Both the position numbers and the translations under genes were made by a program. A stretch of DNA of 5,328 nt from Dehalococcoidales bacterium (GTDB lineage: Bacteria; Chloroflexota; Dehalococcoidia; E44-bin15). Every line of letters begins with the position of its first letter. Positions within the stretch are counted from its first letter, which is position 1. The DNA lies in the NCBI GenBank assembly GCA_030615555.1, contig JAUWZB010000066.1:1-5328 (forward strand), in the 5' to 3' direction. The notes under the pieces were generated by a model. The model did not search any database, was not told the DNA's origin, and saw nothing but the letters and a program-made list of their open reading frames with translations. Of this stretch, positions 1 to 5,328 are shown one piece after another.

Positions 1-1
1 G

Positions 2-940
2 CCGGAGGGCTGGGAGACCAACGAGGTCTATGTTCAGGGGGCCAACACCAGCCTCCCTGAGGATGTGCAGCTTGAGATGCTGCGTACCATCCCCGCGCTC
101 AAGCGGGTGGAGATAGTGAGGGTGGGCTACGCCATCGAATATGACTATGTGCCCCCAAGCCAGATCTCGGCTAGTCTGGAGACAAAGCTTGTTCCGGGCC
201 TGTTCCTCGCCGGTCAGATCAACGGCACCACCGGCTATGAGGAAGCGGCGGGACAGGGGCTCATCGCCGGGATAAATGCCTCCCTCAGGGTGAAGGGAAA
301 ACCTCCTATTTTGGTGCGGCGGGACCAGGGCTATATCGGGGTGATGATCGACGACCTGGTAACCAAGGAGCTTACCGAGCCCTATCGCCTGCTCACCTCA
401 CGAGCGGAGTATCGGCTACTCCTTCGCCAGGACAATGCCGACCTCAGGCTCACCCCCCTTGGCCACGAGGTAGGGCTCGTCGCTAGGGAACGCTACCAGG
501 CGGTGGAGGAGAAGCGCCAGGCCATTGCCACTGAGCTTGACCGGCTGGAAAAGAGCCATATCAGCCAGTCGGGTCACAGCGTGAACGCTCTGGAGTTCCT
601 GCGTCGCCCCGAGGTGAGCTATCGTACTCTGGTTTCACTAGGCTTTGGTTCCCCCGGCTTGAAAATCGATGCTGCGGAGCAGGTGGAGATCGAGGCGAAA
701 TACGCAGGCTATATCAAGAATCAAAGCGCTGAGGTGGCGCGCATGGCAAGGCTGGAGGCGAGGCACATCCCCCAGGGGTTTGACTACGATGCCATCGCTG
801 GCCTGCGCTATGAGGCACGGCAGAAGCTGAAGCGGCTTCAGCCGGCAACACTGGGGCAAGCGTCCCGCATCGATGGCGTTACCCCTGCTGATGTGGCGAT
901 CCTGATGGTACACTTGGAGAGGGCAAGCACAAGGGCATGA
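2..940 (+). CDS. mnmG: tRNA uridine-5-carboxymethylaminomethyl modification enzyme MnmG (GidA), C-terminal half, 5' truncated by window edge
   Basis: MnmG works with MnmE to install the carboxymethylaminomethyl group on U34 of tRNAs reading split codon boxes, using FAD and a folate one-carbon donor in the cytoplasm. The frame is open from base 2 and gives the last 312 residues of a protein that is usually about 620 to 640 residues, so the N-terminal FAD-binding part lies outside the window. Visible family signatures include a GLFLAGQINGTTGYEEAAGQG stretch near residues 66 to 86, then RRDQGYIGVMIDDL, then the highly conserved EPYRLLTSRAEYRL and RQDNADLRLT. The C-terminal helical domain used for tRNA and MnmE contacts ends with GQASRIDGVTPADVAIL. 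The stop TGA overlaps the next gene's ATG (ATGA), so the two are probably co-transcribed and translationally coupled. No key residue in the visible part looks altered. Family assignment is very secure. Confidence 0.97.
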   Translation, partial: PEGWETNEVYVQGANTSLPEDVQLEMLRTIPALKRVEIVRVGYAIEYDYVPPSQISASLETKLVPGLFLAGQINGTTGYEEAAGQGLIAGINASLRVKGKPPILVRRDQGYIGVMIDDLVTKELTEPYRLLTSRAEYRLLLRQDNADLRLTPLGHEVGLVARERYQAVEEKRQAIATELDRLEKSHISQSGHSVNALEFLRRPEVSYRTLVSLGFGSPGLKIDAAEQVEIEAKYAGYIKNQSAEVARMARLEARHIPQGFDYDAIAGLRYEARQKLKRLQPATLGQASRIDGVTPADVAILMVHLERASTRA

Positions 941-2499
941 GCGAGGAGATGGCAGACCTCATCCTCTATAACGCCAAAGTTTTGACCCTGGATGAGCAGA
1001 GGCCAAGGGCCGGCCTTATCGCGGTCAAGGATGGGAAGATAATCTGGGTTGGCGATAACGATGACCGGAAAGAGCTTAAAGCTGGAAAGAGAATCGACTG
1101 CCAGGGAAAGACCCTTATTCCCGGCTTCAATGATGCCCACTGCCACATCCTCGCCTTCGCCTCAAGCCTCCTAAGCGTCGATTGCTCGCCTTTTTCGCTC
1201 TCCCCGCCCTCTGCGGTCTCCTCCATCGCCGATATCAAGGCTCGGATTCGAAAGCGGGCGCAACAGCTCCCCCAGGGCTCCTGGATCAGGGCTACGGGAT
1301 ATAATGAGTTCTATCTCGCTGAGAAACGCCACCCCAACCGAGATGACCTGGACGAGGCAGCACCCCATCACCCGGTGAAGCTGGTGCACCGCTCCGGGCA
1401 CGCCTGTGTGCTCAATAGCCTGGCCCTTTCCCTTGTCGGCATCTCCAAGGAGTCGCCAGAGCCACCGGGCGGGGTGATCGAGAGAGACCTGGATTCAGGG
1501 GAGCCCAATGGTATCCTCTATGAAATGAATTCTTATATCGATGGCTTGGTGCCACCCTTGTCGGACGATGAGTTCGAAAAAGTGGTCAGGCTTGCCAATA
1601 AGGAATGCCTATCGCAGGGCATCACCTCCCTTCAAGATGCCACTGCCCATAACGGGCTAGGCGAGTGGCGCACCCTGCAAGGACTCAGGGAGAGGGGATC
1701 TCTGGTGCCCAGGCTATCGGTGATGATGGGCATCCAGTCCCTGGGGGAGCTTCAGGATAATGGTTTTTCGCCTCACTATGGCGATGACAGGGTGCGCCTT
1801 GGGGCGCTGAAGATAGTCTTGAGTGAGGCCAGGGGCTCCCTTCATCCCAGCCAGGAGGAGCTTGAGGAGAGGGCGCTTCAGGCACACCGGGCCGGCTATC
1901 AGCTAGCACTTCACGCCGTCGAGGAGGGCACCGTGGCGGCTGCGGCGAGGGCCCTGGAGCATGCCCTGGATCAAATCCCGAGAAGGGATCATCGCCACCG
2001 CATCGAGCATTGCTCGGTATGCCCACCACCCCTGCTCAAGAGGTTAAAGGATGTCCAGGCTATCGTAGTCACCAACCCAGCTTTCATCTACTACAGTGGC
2101 GAAAGGTATCTGGCAACAGTAGCCCAAGGGCAAAGAAAGTGGCTTTATCGCATCGGCTCATTTTTAAAGAATGGCCTAATGCCAGCCGCCGGCTCCGACA
2201 GCCCCGTGGTGCCTGTTGCCCCGCTTGTAGGCATCTATGCCGCAGTCACCAGGAGGACGGAGGGCGGCGAAGCGCTGCTTCCCCAGGAGCGGGTCTCGCC
2301 CGTTGCAGCCCTAAAGATGTATACCCAGGACGCTGCCTACGCTTCCTTCGATGAGGGGGTAAAGGGCTCCATTACAGTCGGTAAACTGGCCGATTTCGCT
2401 CTCTTAAGCGCTGACCCCACTCAGGTGCCACCCGAGGAGATAAGAGGGGTCCGGGTGGAGATGACCATAGTTGATGGCAGGATTTCATGGCAAGCTTGA
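937..2499 (+). CDS. YtcJ-like metal-dependent amidohydrolase (amidohydrolase family 3)
   Basis: This 520-residue protein belongs to the amidohydrolase superfamily group that includes YtcJ and N-substituted formamide deformylases. These are cytoplasmic TIM-barrel hydrolases of amide or related bonds; the substrate here cannot be read from sequence. Visible motifs are an N-terminal beta-sandwich start (ADLILYNAKVLTLDE), the metal-binding HxH in GFNDAHCH (H68, H70), a barrel lysine K292, the metal-ligand histidine in LHAVEEGTV (H326), HRIEHCSV (H358), and the C-terminal metal/catalytic aspartate in AAGSDSPV (D421). The C-terminal sandwich KGSITVGKLADFALL follows, with a closing VDGRI. Length is normal for the family. 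There is no signal peptide. The start overlaps the mnmG stop as ATGA, suggesting termination-reinitiation. A second in-frame ATG at 949 gives MADLIL, which resembles typical family N-termini better, but its GAGGAG abuts the ATG with no spacing, so I keep 937 with some doubt. Confidence 0.9.
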   Translation: MSEEMADLILYNAKVLTLDEQRPRAGLIAVKDGKIIWVGDNDDRKELKAGKRIDCQGKTLIPGFNDAHCHILAFASSLLSVDCSPFSLSPPSAVSSIADIKARIRKRAQQLPQGSWIRATGYNEFYLAEKRHPNRDDLDEAAPHHPVKLVHRSGHACVLNSLALSLVGISKESPEPPGGVIERDLDSGEPNGILYEMNSYIDGLVPPLSDDEFEKVVRLANKECLSQGITSLQDATAHNGLGEWRTLQGLRERGSLVPRLSVMMGIQSLGELQDNGFSPHYGDDRVRLGALKIVLSEARGSLHPSQEELEERALQAHRAGYQLALHAVEEGTVAAAARALEHALDQIPRRDHRHRIEHCSVCPPPLLKRLKDVQAIVVTNPAFIYYSGERYLATVAQGQRKWLYRIGSFLKNGLMPAAGSDSPVVPVAPLVGIYAAVTRRTEGGEALLPQERVSPVAALKMYTQDAAYASFDEGVKGSITVGKLADFALLSADPTQVPPEEIRGVRVEMTIVDGRISWQA

Positions 2500-2524
2500 T
2501 TCTTTTCATTCTTTGACCTAGAAT
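2496..2524 (+). promoter_or_regulatory. Predicted promoter of the fmdB-type gene
   Basis: TTGATT at 2496-2501, overlapping the amidohydrolase stop codon, is separated by 17 bp from TAGAAT at 2519-2524. Transcription would start about 2531-2534, at or just before the ATG at 2534, giving a leaderless or nearly leaderless mRNA. A perfect TATAAT also occurs at 2524-2529, but it has no -35 at normal spacing and lies only 4 nt from the ATG. There is no Shine-Dalgarno sequence before the ATG, which fits a leaderless start. This is inferred from consensus matching only. Confidence 0.5.
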
Positions 2525-2533
2525 ATAATTGAA

Positions 2534-2770
2534 ATGCCCATATATGAATATATTTGCCCCAGTTGTAACGCCAGATTCGAGCGGCGGCGCTCCTTCAGTG
2601 AGGCCGGTGAGGATGTCATGTGCCCCAAGTGCCAGGCCCCGGCCAGGAAGCTGTTCTCCTCCTTTGCTGCCCTCTCCAAGAGCGAGGGTGGCGAGGTTAG
2701 CTCGATAATGGGCGATGCCTGTAGCACCTGCCCGGCCACCAGCTGCGACACCTGCAATATAGGCGGTTAA
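2534..2770 (+). CDS. FmdB family zinc-ribbon protein
   Basis: This 78-residue protein starts with the canonical FmdB N-terminus MPIYEYICPSC. It carries two CxxC knuckles (C8/C11 and C30/C33) that should bind one zinc ion, followed by RKLFSSF, where the family zinc-ribbon domain normally ends. A Ser/Gly-rich linker leads to a second cysteine set near the C-terminus (C63, C66, C71, C74, as CxxC-x4-CxxC). The founding member was linked to regulation of formamidase in Methylophilus, but most homologues have no proven function, so a regulatory role is only a family label. The start at 2534 is fixed by the conserved N-terminus. It has no Shine-Dalgarno and sits directly behind a -10-like sequence. 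The TAA stop lies in a TTAA that also holds the stop of the convergent membrane-protein gene. The family call is secure and the function unknown. Confidence 0.93.
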   Translation: MPIYEYICPSCNARFERRRSFSEAGEDVMCPKCQAPARKLFSSFAALSKSEGGEVSSIMGDACSTCPATSCDTCNIGG

Positions 2771-3441
2771 CCCCTCGACCTTCTCCCTCGGAGCATAAAA
2801 AAGCCTCCAATGCTACCGAGCACGATAGCTTCCACCACCACTGCCCCAACGATGAAAAACGTGGCATCAGAGAAGAATCCCTCAGGGAACATCTGGGGTA
2901 GGTAACCTGAAAGTATCCAGGAATCACCGCTAAAGAAAAGGTGGTGAAAGGAGGAGAAGAGCCACTGGAAATTGACCAGCGCCACGATCCCAAAAACGAT
3001 GAGCAAGGCTATGGTAAGGATGCTGCCTCCGACTGCCATCTTCGCCAGTAAGGGCGCAAACTGCTTCCGTTTCAAGAGGAAGCCCCCGATAAGGAAGGCG
3101 ATAATATAGCCAAAGGCGGCTTCCTGGAGGTGATAGTTAATCTCGATGAGACCCCTGACATCCTGGAGGTGGGTGACCTCGCGCTCATTAAATATGTCCA
3201 ACTCATCGCCCTTCTCCCCTGAGTTGAAGTAGTGGATTAACCCCCGCGCCACCTCGAGCAATTCCTCATCGCTGAAGCCCGTTTCCTCGCTCACGTCGTA
3301 TTTAGTGAAGCCATACTCGTAGAGCCGCACCTCGTTGACCGCCCAGGTCAGGTGGCTGGTCATTAGAAAGATCGGGATGCAGAGGATGAAGAGACCTGCC
3401 GCAAGGGCACCGAGAATTCTCCAGGGTTTCTTTTCGGCCAC
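2767..3441 (-). CDS. DUF1461/TIGR01906 integral membrane protein, candidate lipoprotein intramolecular transacylase (Lit)-like
   Basis: This is a membrane protein of 224 residues from the GTG at 3441 (226 from GTG 3447). It has four hydrophobic segments, roughly residues 9-27, 105-123, 133-156 and 193-217, with a basic N-terminus (EKKPWR) and basic C-terminus (RGRRSR), so both ends should be cytoplasmic. Conserved DUF1461 motifs lie in the two extracytoplasmic loops: YEYGF, then FNEREVTHLQDV (84-95, H91), FHHLFF (165-170, H166/H167) followed by GDSW, and PEGFF. As I recall, Bacillus cereus and Enterococcus Lit, which moves an acyl chain within diacylated lipoproteins to make the lyso form, belongs to this family and relies on two loop histidines. 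H91 and one of H166/H167 are the matching candidates. The start at 3441 is preferred because a predicted -10 ends at 3448, one base upstream of GTG 3447. The gene is monocistronic, divergent from mazG and convergent with fmdB. The family is fairly sure; the transacylase role is inference. Confidence 0.85.
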   Translation of the reverse strand: MAEKKPWRILGALAAGLFILCIPIFLMTSHLTWAVNEVRLYEYGFTKYDVSEETGFSDEELLEVARGLIHYFNSGEKGDELDIFNEREVTHLQDVRGLIEINYHLQEAAFGYIIAFLIGGFLLKRKQFAPLLAKMAVGGSILTIALLIVFGIVALVNFQWLFSSFHHLFFSGDSWILSGYLPQMFPEGFFSDATFFIVGAVVVEAIVLGSIGGFFMLRGRRSRG

Positions 3442-3447
3442 AGCCAC

Positions 3448-3477
3448 ATACTAACGAACCAGGCTTCGGCTTGTCAA
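3448..3477 (-). promoter_or_regulatory. Predicted promoter of the Lit-like gene (leftward half of divergent pair)
   Basis: Read on the minus strand, a perfect TTGACA (3477-3472) is followed after 18 bp by TAGTAT (3453-3448). The expected transcription start is about 3441, which is a GTG in frame with the membrane protein, so this gene is probably leaderless. No Shine-Dalgarno precedes either GTG. The -35 occupies the same bases as the mazG -35. Confidence 0.6.
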
Positions 3478-3500
3478 TTCAGGGGCTTAACCGATATAAT
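3471..3500 (+). promoter_or_regulatory. Predicted promoter of mazG (rightward half of divergent pair)
   Basis: TTGTCA at 3471-3476 is followed after 18 bp by a perfect TATAAT at 3495-3500, with an expected transcription start near 3507. A second perfect TATAAT at 3512-3517 lies 17 bp further on, but its best -35 (TTAACC at 3487-3492, 19-bp spacer) is weak, so it is an alternative start or a decoy. The leader to the mazG start would be about 50 nt. Confidence 0.65.
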
Positions 3501-3544
3501 GCGGATATTCGTATAATTCAGGTTAATTTTTCGAAAAAAGTCTT

Positions 3545-3551
3545 AGGGGGG
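3545..3551 (+). promoter_or_regulatory. Shine-Dalgarno-like site that fixes the mazG start
   Basis: AGGGGGG lies 6 nt upstream of the TTG at 3558 and can pair with the anti-Shine-Dalgarno sequence allowing one G-U. It supports TTG 3558 over the upstream in-frame TTG at 3471, which is part of the predicted -35 box. Confidence 0.6.
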
Positions 3552-3557
3552 CATAAC

Positions 3558-4316
3558 TTGGATAGCTTTGATACATTGGTAGATATTATCGCCAGGCTGC
3601 GCAGCCCCGATGGTTGCCCCTGGGATCGGGAGCAGACCCATTCCTCCATCAAGGGCAACCTGCTGGAAGAGGCCTACGAGGCCTTGGAGGCCATCGATGA
3701 AGGGGACATGGCAAAGCTCCGTGAGGAGCTTGGCGACCTGCTGATGCAGATCGTGCTTCACGCCCAGATGGCCAGCGAGGACAGGGATTTCGAGATCGGT
3801 GATGTAATTCGCGGCATAACCACCAAACTAATTCACCGTCATCCCCACGTCTTTGGTGATGCCAGTGCGAAGGATGCCCGCGAGGTCATCGCCAACTGGG
3901 AGGAACTCAAACGGGAGGAGGGCAAAGGTTCTCTTCTTAGCAGCCTTCCCAAAGAGATGCCAGCCTTAGCCTATTCTCAGGCGATGCAGCGCCGCGTCGC
4001 CCGTGTGGGCTTTGACTGGGAGGATGTAGCGGGTGTTATTGAGAAGCTGGCCGAAGAGGTGGCGGAATTCAGGGAGGCAACTGAGCACCAGCAGAGGGTG
4101 CGGGAGTTTGGCGACCTCTTATTTACCCTGGCCAACATCGCCCGGCGGCTCGACATCGACCTTGAGGCCGCGCTGCGTCGGGCAAACGAGCGCTTCTATC
4201 GTCGGTTTTCGTACATGGAAGAGCTCTGCCAGAAGAGAGGCATCTCACTGGCGAGCCTGTCCCTAGAGGAGCAGGACGCCCTGTGGGAGGAGGCGAAGCT
4301 GGAGTTGGAGGAGTAA
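3558..4316 (+). CDS. mazG: Nucleoside triphosphate pyrophosphohydrolase MazG
   Basis: MazG hydrolyses (d)NTPs to the monophosphate and pyrophosphate, removing non-canonical or excess nucleotides in the cytoplasm. From the TTG at 3558 the protein has 252 residues, close to E. coli MazG (263), and starts MDSFDTLVDIIARLR as family members do. The first MazG domain carries RSPDGCPWDREQTH (15-28), the acidic metal site EExxE (E37, E38, E41) with ExxD (E57, D60), and RHPHVFGD (94-101). The second domain carries EExxE (E166, E167, E170) with ExxD (E183, D186) in EFGDLLF. Both metal sites are intact, so activity is expected. In-frame reading continues upstream to a TTG at 3471, but that codon is the predicted -35 and the extra 29 residues do not resemble the family. 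The AT-rich ggct-like gene starts 4 nt after the stop, and its ribosome binding site lies inside the mazG 3' end, suggesting co-translation. Confidence 0.95.
   Translation: MDSFDTLVDIIARLRSPDGCPWDREQTHSSIKGNLLEEAYEALEAIDEGDMAKLREELGDLLMQIVLHAQMASEDRDFEIGDVIRGITTKLIHRHPHVFGDASAKDAREVIANWEELKREEGKGSLLSSLPKEMPALAYSQAMQRRVARVGFDWEDVAGVIEKLAEEVAEFREATEHQQRVREFGDLLFTLANIARRLDIDLEAALRRANERFYRRFSYMEELCQKRGISLASLSLEEQDALWEEAKLELEE
4307..4313 (+). promoter_or_regulatory. Shine-Dalgarno of the ggct-like gene, inside the mazG 3' end
   Basis: GGAGGAG lies 7 nt before the ATG at 4321 and encodes the last Glu codons of mazG. The spacing favours ATG 4321 over the adjacent in-frame GTG 4318, which would have only 4 nt. 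Confidence 0.7.
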
Positions 4317-4320
4317 AGTG

Positions 4321-4892
<572 letters not shown>

Positions 4893-4900
4893 TAGCAATC

Positions 4901-4929
4901 ATTATACCCCTAGATACCAAGGTTAGCAA
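4901..4929 (-). promoter_or_regulatory. Predicted promoter of tRNA-Pro
   Basis: On the minus strand, TTGCTA (4929-4924) is followed after 17 bp by a perfect TATAAT (4906-4901). Initiation near 4894 would leave only about 2 nt before the mature tRNA 5' end at 4892, so RNase P would have an unusually short leader to remove. Confidence 0.7.
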
Positions 4930-4969
4930 GAAGCTTCCTTGAACTCCCCCCTTCCCAAACTGCCCCTCC

Positions 4970-4998
4970 TTGAATTGCTCCTGTTCCGCTGCTATACT
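4970..4998 (+). promoter_or_regulatory. Predicted promoter of apgM
   Basis: TTGAAT (4970-4975), a 17-bp spacer and TATACT (4993-4998) with an upstream TGC (4990-4992), which is an extended -10. Initiation about 5005-5008 would make the GTG at 5008 leaderless or nearly so. No Shine-Dalgarno is present. The 4893-5007 intergenic region holds this promoter and the divergent tRNA promoter, and I see nothing else in it. Confidence 0.7.
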
Positions 4999-5007
4999 GA
5001 ATAAATC

Positions 5008-5328
5008 GTGAAATACTGCGTGCTAGTAATCGATGGTGCTGCCGGTTGGCCGCTCCCGGAGCGAGGGCAAAGGACCTCGCTGGAGCTGGCGCATACCCCA
5101 AACCTTGACCGGATGGTGGGGGAAGGGGTTGTTGGTCTTATACGCGCGGTTCCGCTGGGGATGGAGCCCTCAAGCGCCTGCGCCTGCATGTCGGTGCTTG
5201 GCTACGACCCAACGGTCTACTATCGCGGCAGGAGCGCCATCGAGGCCAGAAGCATGGGCATCCCCATCAATGAGGGGGAGGTCATCTTTCGCTGCAATCT
5301 GGTTGCCGTTCAGGATGGAAAGATGTGG
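5008..5328 (+). CDS. apgM: Cofactor-independent phosphoglycerate mutase, archaeal type (ApgM), N-terminal part, cut by window edge
   Basis: This family interconverts 3- and 2-phosphoglycerate in glycolysis and gluconeogenesis using a phosphoserine intermediate and divalent metals (alkaline phosphatase superfamily). The first 107 residues are visible of a protein usually about 400 residues long. The start MKYCVLVIDGAAGWPL matches the family, with metal-ligand D9. AHTPNLDRM (28-36) and the catalytic loop EPSSACACMSVLGYDP (53-68) follow, with S56 the likely nucleophile. YYRGRSAIEARSMGI and FRCNLVA are also typical of the family. In this loop the residues after the serine are A-C-A-C, whereas I recall D-V-A-N in archaeal enzymes, so the loop looks lineage-specific. 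The GTG start at 5008 has no Shine-Dalgarno and sits 9 nt after an extended -10 box. The assignment is secure from motifs although only a quarter of the protein is present. Confidence 0.93.
   Translation, partial: MKYCVLVIDGAAGWPLPERGQRTSLELAHTPNLDRMVGEGVVGLIRAVPLGMEPSSACACMSVLGYDPTVYYRGRSAIEARSMGIPINEGEVIFRCNLVAVQDGKMW

Noticed and set aside
1685..2029. 114-residue leftward frame rich in Pro, Gly and Ser
   Set aside because: Antisense shadow of the amidohydrolase with no domain resemblance or ribosome binding site considered convincing.
2010..2354. 114-residue rightward frame inside the amidohydrolase
   Set aside because: It is out of frame with a continuous, motif-rich amidohydrolase and has low-complexity Arg/Pro/Ser composition typical of shadow frames in GC-rich genes.
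2513..2529. TTGACC (2513-2518) and TATAAT (2524-2529) as a promoter
   Set aside because: The boxes are only 5 bp apart, far too close to act together; TTGATT-17-TAGAAT fits better.
3543..3761. 72-residue leftward frame in the mazG 5' region
   Set aside because: Antisense to the first MazG domain, whose motifs are clear on the plus strand.
4910..5189. Two leftward frames between the tRNA and apgM
   Set aside because: They overlap the divergent promoter region and are antisense to apgM, with no recognisable protein family.

Overview
This window looks like an ordinary chromosomal housekeeping region of a moderately GC-rich bacterium. Hand counts give about 60% G+C in mazG, against about 40% in one intruding gene. 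The archaeal-type phosphoglycerate mutase (ApgM), the FmdB zinc-ribbon protein, the Lit/DUF1461 membrane protein and the apparently leaderless genes together suggest a Chloroflexota relative, perhaps Dehalococcoidia-like. That placement is an inference from family resemblance, not a search result.

Layout, left to right. (1) The 3' half of mnmG (tRNA U34 modification) enters from the left edge. It overlaps, through ATGA, a YtcJ-type metal-dependent amidohydrolase, so the two probably form an operon. (2) A small fmdB-type zinc-ribbon gene follows with its own promoter. It converges on a leftward gene for a four-helix membrane protein of the DUF1461/TIGR01906 (Lit) family, and the two stop codons overlap in one TTAA. 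(3) The membrane-protein gene and mazG (house-cleaning NTP pyrophosphohydrolase) diverge from a compact promoter region in which one heptamer, TTGTCAA, can serve as the -35 element in both directions. (4) Downstream of mazG and probably co-translated with it is an AT-rich gamma-glutamylcyclotransferase-like gene. Its last codons and stop lie inside an oppositely oriented tRNA-Pro(CGG) gene. (5) The tRNA-Pro gene and apgM (glycolysis/gluconeogenesis) diverge from a 115-bp intergenic region with a good promoter in each direction. apgM runs off the right edge.

Translation starts show a pattern. Genes directly behind their own promoter (fmdB, the Lit-like gene, apgM) lack a Shine-Dalgarno sequence and have a -10 box 6 to 9 nt before the start codon, as expected for leaderless or nearly leaderless mRNAs. 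mazG, with a leader of about 50 nt, and the downstream ggct-like gene have clear Shine-Dalgarno sequences.

I see no CRISPR array, insertion sequence, recombinase, toxin-antitoxin pair or obvious new multi-gene system. The most interesting features are the shared divergent -35, the foreign-looking gene that ends in a tRNA, and the Lit-like membrane protein. No gene-free stretch exceeds 300 bases.
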